A stretch of DNA of 64,000 nt, taken from NCBI RefSeq assembly GCF_022436675.1, contig NZ_JAKUJZ010000003.1, forward strand, positions 124,001 to 188,000, written 5' to 3'. Under the pieces are notes generated by a model. The model did no database searches. It saw only the letters and a list, made by a program, of their open reading frames with translations, and was not told where the DNA came from. Source of the DNA: Rheinheimera hassiensis. GTDB taxonomy: Bacteria; Pseudomonadota; Gammaproteobacteria; Enterobacterales; Alteromonadaceae. Below, piece after piece: positions 17,638 to 25,745 of this stretch. A program made the translations under genes and the position numbers. Every line of letters begins with the position of its first letter. Positions within the stretch are counted from its first letter, which is position 1.

Positions 17638-18174
17638 ATGCTACAAAAAATCAAACGTTTATCTATGCAGCGCTGGCCCTGGATGTTGTTGATATTGTCC
17701 TGCCTGGGGTTATTGGCCAGCGCGCTGTATTTTCAGTACGGGCTAAACTTACAGCCTTGTATTAAATGCATTTATATTCGCAGTGCTTTTGTTGCTGTGT
17801 TAGTGGCCGCCATTATTGGTTTACTGGTGCCTGCCAATGCCTTGTTCAGGCTGCTGGCCCTGTTTGGCGTGCTTGCTGCTGCCGGTTTTGGCATTATGCA
17901 AGCCAACGAGCTGCTGCACATTGAGCAACTACTGGCAGAAGGCGGCTTTTTCAGTTGTGCGCTGTTTGCTGAGTTTCCGACCTGGATGCCGTTGGATCAG
18001 TGGCTGCCTGCGGTGTTTGAGCCCACCGGCAGTTGTGGTGACACCAGCTGGCAGTTTTTAGATAAAAGTATGGCATTCTGGAGTGCGGTATCGCTTTGGA
18101 TTTATGCCGTAATAGCAGCAATACTGTTGCTAAGTCAGCCGGTACGGATTAGCAATAACCCTTATCGCGATTAG
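17638..18174 (+). CDS. dsbB: Disulfide bond formation protein B
   Basis: Inner-membrane quinone reductase that reoxidises DsbA. 178 residues with four hydrophobic helices. Both redox pairs are present: Cys41/Cys44 in QPCIKC at the first periplasmic loop, and Cys107/Cys133 in the second loop. Start ATG follows AAGGATAAGAA. Divergent from fadR; the intergenic region downstream is filled by a palindromic repeat element. Confidence 0.95.
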   Translation: MLQKIKRLSMQRWPWMLLILSCLGLLASALYFQYGLNLQPCIKCIYIRSAFVAVLVAAIIGLLVPANALFRLLALFGVLAAAGFGIMQANELLHIEQLLAEGGFFSCALFAEFPTWMPLDQWLPAVFEPTGSCGDTSWQFLDKSMAFWSAVSLWIYAVIAAILLLSQPVRISNNPYRD

Positions 18175-18177
18175 TAA

Positions 18178-18357
18178 CCAGAGCACGAACCGGTTTGCCC
18201 ACGCCAACACGCCGTAAACCCCTCCCTGGGGGCTCGATTATAAACTTCATCCATGAAGTTTATCCTTCGGACCAGCATAGCTGTTCAAATTCGCTCCCGG
18301 CGAATTTGTCAGCATCCATGCCTTCAACGGTTGGCTTAGGGCAAGCCGGTTCTCGTC
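18178..18357. repeat. MITE-like palindromic intergenic element
   Basis: Fills the whole gap between the dsbB and nemA stop codons. The ends are imperfect inverted repeats (GAACCGGTTTGCCC at 18187-18200 and GGGCAAGCCGGTTC at 18339-18352). Inside are a perfect 10-bp stem TAAACTTCAT / ATGAAGTTTA (18241-18262), a 9-bp stem CAAATTCGC / GCGAATTTG (18286-18308) and a CCCC/GGGG stem near 18219-18233. It has no coding capacity and resembles short non-autonomous elements common between genes in Alteromonadales. Its hairpins may also end both convergent transcripts. Confidence 0.6.
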
Positions 18358-19410
18358 TTAACTAAGTGCAGGATAATCGGTATAACCCTCAGCGCCGCTG
18401 GCATAAAACAGCTCTGGCTTAGGCGTATTTAATGGCGCATCTTTAGCAAAGCGCTGCACTAAATCCGGGTTAGCAATATAAGGCACACCAAAGGCTACCG
18501 CATCGGCCGTACCTGCTGCCAGGGCCGCATTAGCAGAGGCTTTATCAAATTTCTCGTTGGCGATATATACACCACCAAATTGCTGTTTTAATTTTGGTCC
18601 CAGGCTGTCATCGCCTTGTGCTTCGCGGGCACAAATAAAGGCGATGCCGCGTTTACCAAGCTGCTGAGCTATATAACCAAAGGTATCGGCACGGTGCGAG
18701 TCGCCCATGGTATGTGCATCGGCACGTGGCGCTAAATGCATACCTACGCGGCCAGCACCCCACACGCCAATAACTGCATCGGTTACCTCCAGCATTAAAC
18801 GGGCACGGTTTTCAATACTACCGCCGTAGTTGTCGGTGCGTTTGTTGGTGCTGTCCTGTAAAAACTGATCCAGCAAATAGCCGTTGGCACCGTGAATTTC
18901 CACACCGTCGAAATCGGCTTTTTTCGCGTTTTCAGCCCCCAGGCGGTAGGCTTCAACAATACCGGCAATTTCGTCAGTTTCCAGCGCGCGCGGCGTAACA
19001 TAGGCTTTTTTCGGCCGCATTAAACTAACATGACCTTCTGCGGCTATGGCGCTGGGGGCAACCGGCAACTGGCCGTCTAAATAATGCGGATCAGAGATAC
19101 GGCCAACATGCCATAACTGCAATACAATGCGGCCACCGGCGTTATGTACTGCGGCAGTAATTTTACTCCAGCCGGCTACCTGTTCATCAGACCAGATCCC
19201 TGGCGTGTCGGGGTAACCCACGCCCATTGGCGTAACAGAAGTGGCCTCGGTTAAAATAAGCCCGGCATTAGCGCGCTGCACATAATATTCTGCCATCAGC
19301 TCATTTGGCACCCGGCCCTCACTGGCACGGCAGCGGGTTAAAGGCGCCATAATAATGCGGTTGGGTAACTGTAAATCACCTACTTTTATCGGGTCGAATA
19401 GTGTTGTCAT
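18358..19410 (-). CDS. nemA: Old Yellow Enzyme-family alkene reductase (NemA-like)
   Basis: 350-residue TIM-barrel flavoenzyme. The FMN-binding start TTLFDPIKVGDLQLPNRIIM, the LWHVGR segment, the active-site pattern EIHGANGYLLDQFL and the downstream TDNYGGS are those of N-ethylmaleimide reductase. It reduces activated alkenes, quinones and nitro esters with NADPH in the cytoplasm. It lies 47 bp after an ArsR-type regulator and is probably its main target, in place of the TetR-type NemR found in E. coli. Confidence 0.92.
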   Translation of the reverse strand: MTTLFDPIKVGDLQLPNRIIMAPLTRCRASEGRVPNELMAEYYVQRANAGLILTEATSVTPMGVGYPDTPGIWSDEQVAGWSKITAAVHNAGGRIVLQLWHVGRISDPHYLDGQLPVAPSAIAAEGHVSLMRPKKAYVTPRALETDEIAGIVEAYRLGAENAKKADFDGVEIHGANGYLLDQFLQDSTNKRTDNYGGSIENRARLMLEVTDAVIGVWGAGRVGMHLAPRADAHTMGDSHRADTFGYIAQQLGKRGIAFICAREAQGDDSLGPKLKQQFGGVYIANEKFDKASANAALAAGTADAVAFGVPYIANPDLVQRFAKDAPLNTPKPELFYASGAEGYTDYPALS

Positions 19411-19457
19411 AATATAATCCTGTGTAGTTAAGCTGCTCTGTAATTACGGCTTGTTGC

Positions 19458-19772
19458 TTAGAGTTGGCTGCTGATCTGTGCCAGAAACTGCTGGATCAGC
19501 ACCTCATCCCGTTTAAAAAAATGCCACTGCCCTACTTTCTGACTGCTAATAGCACCGGCCCGTTGCAAAGTAGCCAAATGGGCTGACACCGTGCTTTGCG
19601 ACAAGCCGGTTTTACGTTCAATTTTACCGGCGCATACGCCGAGGCTCAGCGGATGGTCCTGATCAGCAAAATACTGCTCCGGCGTTTTTAGCCAGTGCAA
19701 AATATCGCGCCGCACCGGATGCGCCACCGCCTTTATCAAGTCATCGATGTGTTTTGGGTTAAGTGCCGTCAT
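19458..19772 (-). CDS. ArsR-family transcriptional repressor, probable electrophile/redox sensor
   Basis: 104 residues with a winged helix whose recognition helix is LSQSTVSAHLATLQRAG. The classical ELCVCDL metal motif is absent; the only cysteine is Cys47 in LGVCAGK, so metal sensing is unlikely. First gene of a two-gene operon with nemA. A 24-bp inverted repeat lies 18 bp before its ATG and is the likely autoregulatory operator. A thiol-reactive signal sensed by Cys47 is an inference from the neighbour's substrates. Confidence 0.85.
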   Translation of the reverse strand: MTALNPKHIDDLIKAVAHPVRRDILHWLKTPEQYFADQDHPLSLGVCAGKIERKTGLSQSTVSAHLATLQRAGAISSQKVGQWHFFKRDEVLIQQFLAQISSQL

Positions 19773-19789
19773 ACGCCCATCTTTAATTT

Positions 19790-19813
19790 ATATATCGCGA
19801 TGCAACGATATAT
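19790..19813. promoter_or_regulatory. Candidate operator of the ArsR-type regulator
   Basis: Perfect inverted repeat ATATATCG - 8 bp - CGATATAT, centred about 30 bp upstream of the regulator start, where a repressor would overlap the promoter. Confidence 0.55.
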
Positions 19814-19874
19814 GTGGTTAGGGGAATAGCATTTCAAGGGCGGGGTTTAAGTTAAATTGAAGATTTATGAAATT

Positions 19875-19900
19875 AGCTGGCCGCTATAAGGCGGCCAGCT
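19875..19900 (-). terminator. Hairpin downstream of the 346-residue HEAT-like gene
   Basis: Perfect 10-bp stem AGCTGGCCGC / GCGGCCAGCT with a 6-base loop, directly after the stop codon on the minus strand; only a weak T-run follows. Confidence 0.6.
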
Positions 19901-19908
19901 GAACGATT

Positions 19909-20949
19909 TTAATCGTTGTATGTGCCAGGAAAATTGGCACGTTCAGCTTTATCCAACATTCTTAGTGCAAATCGACCTCTTTCGGATACAGGATTCGACT
20001 TATCTGCCGCAAATTTCTCTGCAAAGCCTCTGGCGCCACCTCCAAGCGTTTCAAGCTCTTTAATGAGAAGCTCTGCTGAAACCCGCCTGACCACTGAGGA
20101 TCTATCTATCGCGGCCCCTTTTAATAATTCTAGGAATGGAATTTGAACATTAAATTTCCGTTCGGAAACAACGGCGTTAACCCTTCCCTCGCAGTAACGG
20201 ATATCTGTCCATTGCCATTTCTGACCATCAATCCAGGTTATTCGCCCTTCAAATAGACTACGGTAGGCTTTAGCTCTAACTGAGGGTTGCACAGCACACT
20301 GTGCAATCTCTGCAAGATCACTATCGAGAATGGTGGTACGGCCAAGCTGAGAAAATAGTAAGGCCATTGGGCCTGATGCCGACGAGATTATCTTGGATTT
20401 CAACGCCTCTGCTATCTTATCCCTGGAAATAATCTGTAAAAGGGCCTGCTTTTCCAGCTCTTCAATTCGCCCCCAAGAGCTCCAGTTAGCCAGGGTAATA
20501 CAAACTGCTTCAACTACATAATCAGGATTGGTTGCAGCTGCAATTTCAGGTAGTTTTTCTCTGGCAGCTATACGTACCTGGGGCACCCAATCATTTAACC
20601 TGCGAATAGCAAGTGAAAAGAAAAATGTATTTGGCGCGGCACCAGATAATGTCCGTAAAACTCTCTCACGCCTGTAGCCATCCCAACTGCTCAAATCTAA
20701 CCAAGTTAACAATTCATAGGAGCTGTTGGCATCAAATGTCCAGTTTGGTTGATTGGCTTCGCGCAGCACCCTATAAAATTCAGAGCGAATCAGCCGTTCC
20801 CAATAGGCAAAATGCGTTGGCGGTATTTCAGACGTCGCAGTGATAAGCGCAGACATATCAGCTACGACTTTGCTGCCAGAAATTATTGAGCAGGCAAAAT
20901 CCCTTACCGCCGATAAAACTTTATCTTCCGTAGTTTGTGAGTGTCGCAC
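19909..20949 (-). CDS. Unrecognised HEAT-repeat-like protein
   Basis: 346 residues, no signal peptide, so probably cytoplasmic. The sequence is almost all helical, with repeats of the HEAT type such as RLNDWVPQVRIAAREKLPEI and AAIDRSSVVRRVSAELLIKE, where paired helices carry conserved small and charged residues. No enzyme motif. Starts at GTG after AGAGGTAAG. It lies 84 bp downstream of an exported HEAT-repeat protein on the same strand and may form an operon with it. Function unknown; scaffold or protein-binding role is the only reasonable guess. Confidence 0.7.
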   Translation of the reverse strand: MRHSQTTEDKVLSAVRDFACSIISGSKVVADMSALITATSEIPPTHFAYWERLIRSEFYRVLREANQPNWTFDANSSYELLTWLDLSSWDGYRRERVLRTLSGAAPNTFFFSLAIRRLNDWVPQVRIAAREKLPEIAAATNPDYVVEAVCITLANWSSWGRIEELEKQALLQIISRDKIAEALKSKIISSASGPMALLFSQLGRTTILDSDLAEIAQCAVQPSVRAKAYRSLFEGRITWIDGQKWQWTDIRYCEGRVNAVVSERKFNVQIPFLELLKGAAIDRSSVVRRVSAELLIKELETLGGGARGFAEKFAADKSNPVSERGRFALRMLDKAERANFPGTYND

Positions 20950-21032
20950 TAGCTACTTACCTCTGCTTAAACATTAAACACCCAGACAAGCAGCAACAGA
21001 CTGCTGCAATATGTCCACCAGCTCGGACACTG

Positions 21033-22856
21033 CTAACGGCAGGTGGCCATACGCAACAATCCATGTTTTGACAGCAAAAGACTGCCGCCACCTGATGTGT
21101 TTATTAATAATTCGCCAGTTTCAACAAACCAGGATGAATGTGGTGCCCCCGGTAATTTCAACCATTCTTCTGCTCGCCATTGGCCGGTGTCGTCATGAAT
21201 TAAATGATAAATCATGCCATTATTAGAGCCTAAATGGGAAAGACCTGTTACCGCGACATAGCGGTCGCTAAGCTTATAAATATCCTCAATATTTTCATCA
21301 AGAATTATCGTCGACGCGCCGTTATCAGCAATGTAAACAAGCTCGCCACCCCACTCACCACGGTTGCTTCCCGCGAGCCAGCCGTTCTTCACCCGCAAGG
21401 CAAGGTCAGGAACTTGCTCGATATTATGGCGGATCTCTCTGATATTGTTGGCATTAACCTCAATGATTGCGTCGGGATCTACTGCCTTTTGCGCGTCTTC
21501 ATCATCAGCCCCATAACCCAGAACCACAGTGTTATAGGCCAGACTTTGCAACTTTTCACTGCTTTTTGATTTATATAGCTTCTGCTCGGACCGTTCAGAT
21601 ATAGTTTTTAACGTTATCTTTTCACAGGCGTTAAGCTGAAAATTCTGAAAATTGAAATACTCATAGCCAAAGTTATTTTCATCAGTTTTATTTTCGTAGC
21701 GTTGGCCCGTTTTAATCAGTTCCACCGCTTTGCGTGCCTGGTCCCGAACCGGCGGATACCAGTGACTGTCTGCCGCAGTGGTTAGCTCGGTTAATGCAGA
21801 CTTAGCATTCAACCTGCCAAGCGCTTCTGCTGTTACCAGGTTCAGCAAAACGTCGTTAGGTTCATTCAGTAAGGGAATTAAATAAGGGATCGATGGGCTA
21901 TAGCCAATATAGCCTAAGGTGCGCACCGCCAGCAGTTTCGCTTCTGGATCCATGCTGGTAAACAAATTCATCACCACAACACCTGCATCCACGGCGATTG
22001 GGCCAAACTCCGCGATATCACGCAGCGAATTGATGTCGCCAGTTTCAGCTAATGACTCGACGAGAATGTTCACTGCAAACTGAGACTTTATATCGACTAA
22101 GGCCTTATTTATTGCCTTGGTAAGTTGTGGCTGCTGCTCTTTTAATGTCATTAGCCGGCCATCAATAATAACTGCAGGTTTACCCAAATCACCCAGTATA
22201 GAAAGCACTCCAACACGGATATCATCAGAAAGTGACCTGTCCTCGGCAATGTCGATCAATGCCAGGGCAACATCGACCCGCTGCTCCCCCATTCGTGCCA
22301 GCACATCGCCAAGTAAATAGTAGGTTTTGTGGTTGCAACCATACTGGCATTTAACCGCATTCAAAATGGCTGGCAATGCTTTAGTGCCAAACAACCTGAC
22401 TGCATAGGCTTCCTGATTGCCAGGCGATGATCTTGACGCCAAAAATGCTTTCACTGCAATTTCTGCCGCCTCTGCCGTCCCCACCTTAGCTAACGCCGGT
22501 GCTAGCCAGGACACGTCCCTGTCAAGACCACGTACAATTTGCGGTAAGTATTTTTTATCAATGTGCTCAGCTTCGCGAAGTGCTACAGCGCCAACCCGGG
22601 CAATCAGCTCGTCATTATCATCCAGAAGCTGCATGATAGCGGGCATAGCGTCATCACCAAATGCCAGTAATTTCTTAATAATCGCTTGCTCTGCCGCAGA
22701 GGGGTATTGCCCCGGGCCACGTTGTTTGTCAACAACACTGGCAACCTTGGCAATACATGCGGCGGGCGTAAAACAAGAGTCAGCAACGATGCTTTCATCA
22801 ATCGCCATTGCCGCAACAGAAAAGAGTAAAAAACAAATACAGGCTATCTGTTTCAT
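21033..22856 (-). CDS. Exported HEAT-repeat protein of unknown function
   Basis: 607 residues with a cleavable signal peptide (MKQIACICFLLFSVAAMA). Residues about 60-390 form HEAT-like repeats, for example LIARVGAVALREAEHI and KLLAVRTLGYIGYSPSIPYL, typical of protein-binding solenoids. Residues 400-607 are beta-rich and end in repeated strands such as GELVYIADNGASTIIL and GELLINTSGGGSLLLS, possibly an incomplete propeller. Four of its few cysteines cluster near the N-terminal repeats and could form disulfides. I do not recognise the family. The next gene downstream is also HEAT-like. Confidence 0.72.
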   Translation of the reverse strand: MKQIACICFLLFSVAAMAIDESIVADSCFTPAACIAKVASVVDKQRGPGQYPSAAEQAIIKKLLAFGDDAMPAIMQLLDDNDELIARVGAVALREAEHIDKKYLPQIVRGLDRDVSWLAPALAKVGTAEAAEIAVKAFLASRSSPGNQEAYAVRLFGTKALPAILNAVKCQYGCNHKTYYLLGDVLARMGEQRVDVALALIDIAEDRSLSDDIRVGVLSILGDLGKPAVIIDGRLMTLKEQQPQLTKAINKALVDIKSQFAVNILVESLAETGDINSLRDIAEFGPIAVDAGVVVMNLFTSMDPEAKLLAVRTLGYIGYSPSIPYLIPLLNEPNDVLLNLVTAEALGRLNAKSALTELTTAADSHWYPPVRDQARKAVELIKTGQRYENKTDENNFGYEYFNFQNFQLNACEKITLKTISERSEQKLYKSKSSEKLQSLAYNTVVLGYGADDEDAQKAVDPDAIIEVNANNIREIRHNIEQVPDLALRVKNGWLAGSNRGEWGGELVYIADNGASTIILDENIEDIYKLSDRYVAVTGLSHLGSNNGMIYHLIHDDTGQWRAEEWLKLPGAPHSSWFVETGELLINTSGGGSLLLSKHGLLRMATCR

Positions 22857-22965
22857 TCTGTTCTAAAGATCCTTTTCAGTTTTAATACTAAATTGCTTTT
22901 AGTCGGGGTTGGTATAACGTTCTTAATTACAACATGCACAGTGCTAACAAGAAACAAATTTGTCC

Positions 22966-23427
22966 CTAGCGCTTTTCCATTAAATAATTCGTTAGCACTA
23001 CACCGCGCACTTCTTTTTGCTGCTGCCTTACCACTTCAAAGCCGTAATGCTGAAAAAATGGCTTAGCGGTAATGCTGACATCAGCGTAAAAGCGTTTTAC
23101 GCCATAGCGTTTGCCGGTTTTTAACAGGTGCTTCATTAATGCTTTGCCCACACCCTTACCCTGATACGCCTGATGACAGAAGAAAAAGTCGATATAGCCG
23201 TCGGTTTGCACATCGGCAAAGCCGACAATTTCTTCGTTGTGTAGGGCGACAAAAGGCTCGCTTTGCACCAGGCGCGCTGCCCAGACATTAGCGTCGTAAC
23301 GCTGTGGCGCCCAGGCTTCGCGCTGCTCAACGCTGTAATCGCGCTGGTTAACGTTATGCACCGTGCTATAAAACAGCTCGCGCAGTAGCGGCTCTTCGCC
23401 GGGTTGGTAGGATCGAATCTGGTACAT
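22966..23427 (-). CDS. GNAT-family N-acetyltransferase
   Basis: 153 residues with the acetyl-CoA binding motif QGKGVGKALMKHLL and the following beta strands RFYADVSITAKPFFQHYGFEV typical of GNAT enzymes (YafP/ElaA-like). It transfers an acetyl group from acetyl-CoA to an amine, but the substrate cannot be read from the sequence. Standalone between the HEAT-like genes and ktrB. Confidence 0.85.
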   Translation of the reverse strand: MYQIRSYQPGEEPLLRELFYSTVHNVNQRDYSVEQREAWAPQRYDANVWAARLVQSEPFVALHNEEIVGFADVQTDGYIDFFFCHQAYQGKGVGKALMKHLLKTGKRYGVKRFYADVSITAKPFFQHYGFEVVRQQQKEVRGVVLTNYLMEKR

Positions 23428-23540
23428 TATTTAGCCTCTGACAAAAACCGCCGGCAGCATAGCAGAGCAACCTGCTGCAGCCTATGCCCCGGCAGGATTT
23501 TGTCTTAGCCTTGCTGTGGTTTTAGCTTAGCCAGGCCCGC

Positions 23541-24908
23541 TTAACCGACCTGAATTTTGGTGTCGGCATAGCGGGTTTTACGCTGTTTGGGTGTAGCAAG
23601 AAAATACGCCAGCGTTAGCGGCCCCAGCCTTCCGGCAATCATCAGAAAGATAATGACACACTGGCCCGGCACACTGAGGTTGCCGGTCAGGCCTCTGGAT
23701 AACCCTACGGTGCTAAGGGCTGATACCGCTTCAAAAGCAATATCAAGAAAAGGTGCTTTTTCCAGCGCGGTTAACACGAAAATAGCGATAAACACCAATG
23801 CCATGGAAACAAATGTCAGCGCCAGTGCCTTCAGTACCTGAGCATTGGGTATAGTGCGCCTGAGCAAGGTCACATCATCACGGCGGCGTAAAAAGGCATA
23901 GGTTGCCATCATTAAAATAACAAAGGTGCCCAACTTAATACCACTGGCGGTACTGAGCGAGCCGCCGCCGATAAACATCAGCAGTAAGGTCAGCACATTG
24001 CTGGCGTCTGTCATCTGGCTGTAATCCAGAGTGTTAAAACCGGCCGTACGCGGCGTTACCGCCTGAAACCAGGCTGCCAGTGCCTGATCTTTTAGCGACA
24101 AATTAGCCAGGGTAGCCGGGTTATTTGCCTCCAGTATCCACAGCAGCAAAAAGGCGATGACATTGATAATCAGGGTAGATAGCAGAACAATACGGGTATT
24201 GACACTAAGTAAACGCCAGCGCTGTTGTTTTTTCAGATCGATCAGCACAGTAAAACCGATACCCCCAATAATAAACAAGCTGCTGATAATCATATTTACC
24301 GCAATATTACCGGCATAAGGCATCAGGCTGCTACTGCTAAGGGCAAAGCCGGCATTATTAAAGGCCGATATGGTATAAAACACCGCATGCCAGCTTGCCG
24401 TGGCCAGGCCAAGCTCGCGATACCATGTCAGCGTTAGCAGCAAAATACCGGCCAATTCAATAACCACAGAGTACAGCAATACCGCCTTGGCAATTTGTAC
24501 CACCTGCGCCAGGCTGGTTTGGCTCATGGCTTCCTGGGCAATTTTTTGCTGTGTCAGGCCAATTTTTGCACCCAGGCTAATTACCGCCACCACGGCAAAT
24601 GTCATAAACCCTAACCCACCGGCCTGGATCAGTGCCGCAATAACCAGTTGGCCAAATAGCGTAAAATGTGTACCGGTATCCACCACTACCAGGCCGGTTA
24701 CCGTTACTGCCGATGTCGCAGTAAACAAGGCTTGCAGCAGGTTAAGCGGTGCCGTTGTTGCTGCGGGTAACGACAATAACAGCGCGCCAAGCAGAATCAA
24801 ACCGGCAAACCCCAGCGCCAGCACTGTGGGTGGGCTTAGGGCTAGCGTGCGCGACGATAATGGCCTGCGCCGAATATAAGGCAGGTATTGTGGTAGCCAG
24901 TTTTTCAT
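23541..24908 (-). CDS. ktrB: Ktr-type potassium channel-like transporter, membrane subunit
   Basis: 455 residues, the usual KtrB length and shorter than TrkH. Four pore-loop repeats each carry the selectivity glycine: SAVTVTGLVV, SAFNNAGFAL, TPRTAGFNT and STVGLSRGLT. It forms the potassium path in the inner membrane and is gated by the KtrA ring. Its ATG overlaps the ktrA stop codon by one base (TGATG), so translation is coupled. The family has Na-dependent members; nothing here decides this. Confidence 0.88.
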   Translation of the reverse strand: MKNWLPQYLPYIRRRPLSSRTLALSPPTVLALGFAGLILLGALLLSLPAATTAPLNLLQALFTATSAVTVTGLVVVDTGTHFTLFGQLVIAALIQAGGLGFMTFAVVAVISLGAKIGLTQQKIAQEAMSQTSLAQVVQIAKAVLLYSVVIELAGILLLTLTWYRELGLATASWHAVFYTISAFNNAGFALSSSSLMPYAGNIAVNMIISSLFIIGGIGFTVLIDLKKQQRWRLLSVNTRIVLLSTLIINVIAFLLLWILEANNPATLANLSLKDQALAAWFQAVTPRTAGFNTLDYSQMTDASNVLTLLLMFIGGGSLSTASGIKLGTFVILMMATYAFLRRRDDVTLLRRTIPNAQVLKALALTFVSMALVFIAIFVLTALEKAPFLDIAFEAVSALSTVGLSRGLTGNLSVPGQCVIIFLMIAGRLGPLTLAYFLATPKQRKTRYADTKIQVG

Positions 24909-25561
24909 CAGCTTAGCTTAGGTGCCAGTGATTTAAGAATTTCCAGGCTACCAGCCAGTATCAGGCTGTCGTGGCGCTCTAACACAAAATCTGTTGCTAC
25001 AGGTGATAGCAGTTTATCACGCCGCTTTACCAGCACCACTTTGACAAAAGCAGCGCCATCGGCCAGTAACTCATTAATGCGATGCCCTTCAAGACGTGGG
25101 CTTACATCAATCTCAACCAGGTACTGGTTATTTCCCAGCGCCATATACTGACTTACCATCGGGTAGTTCAGTGCCTGCGCAACTTTAACGCCCATCTCCT
25201 CTTCCGGGTGAATAATGCGGCTTACGCCCAGCCTCGATAAAATCATATGGTGTGCTTTAGAGGTGGCTTTTACCCAAACCTGGCTAACACCGATATTTTT
25301 CAGGTTCAGCACACATAAAATACTGGCTTCAAGGTTTTCGCCAATGGCCACCAGCACTGCATCACAACCGGCAATATCCAGCTCTTGCAGCGCCAGCTCA
25401 TCAGTGGCATCGGCTATTACGGCATGGCTTAACTGATCTGCCAGACGGTTAATAAACTTACTATTGCTATCAATGCCTATCACCTGATGCCCCAGACGCA
25501 TCAGTTCAAGTGATGCGGCTGAGCCAAACCGACCCAGCCCTATTACTGCAAATTGTGCCAT
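24908..25561 (-). CDS. ktrA: Ktr/Trk potassium uptake regulatory subunit (RCK domain)
   Basis: 217 residues: RCK_N Rossmann domain with nucleotide loop GLGRFGSA and acidic VIGID at the second strand, followed by an RCK_C domain. It binds ATP/ADP or NAD and gates KtrB. The start is set at MAQFAVIG, since the Rossmann strand must begin at once; an 11-residue extension lacks a ribosome site. First gene of ktrAB and divergent from trkH; the shared 184-bp region contains a KdpE-type box. Confidence 0.88.
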   Translation of the reverse strand: MAQFAVIGLGRFGSAASLELMRLGHQVIGIDSNSKFINRLADQLSHAVIADATDELALQELDIAGCDAVLVAIGENLEASILCVLNLKNIGVSQVWVKATSKAHHMILSRLGVSRIIHPEEEMGVKVAQALNYPMVSQYMALGNNQYLVEIDVSPRLEGHRINELLADGAAFVKVVLVKRRDKLLSPVATDFVLERHDSLILAGSLEILKSLAPKLS

Positions 25562-25637
25562 TTTAACTGTGCCACTATGAAAAATAGCCCGCATTAAAAA
25601 CCCAAACCGGGCGGCTGTCTGCGGCTTGGTAGCAATC

Positions 25638-25675
25638 TTTATAAAATCTTTATAATCAGCCGCCTAATCTTTAGA
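25638..25675. promoter_or_regulatory. KdpE-type box in the ktrA-trkH divergent promoter region
   Basis: TTTATA-AAATC-TTTATA (25638-25654) fits the E. coli KdpE direct repeat TTTATA-N5-TTTACA with its 11-bp period. A third half-site TTTAGA lies 21 bp further (25670), two helical turns away. The same spacer AAATC occurs in the kdp box at 37742-37758. It lies about 75 bp from ktrA and 92 bp from trkH. Confidence 0.6.
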
Positions 25676-25745
25676 AAAGCTTTACAGCATCAAGCAGCCA
25701 AAATCGTTAGGCTTTACCTACCAACCGGCCTGTTCGCAGTACCTT

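Noticed and set aside
19909-23427. The HEAT-like/GNAT stretch as a toxin-immunity or defence island
   Set aside because: No nuclease, toxin, helicase or mobile-element gene is present, and the GNAT protein lacks a toxin-type antitoxin neighbour.
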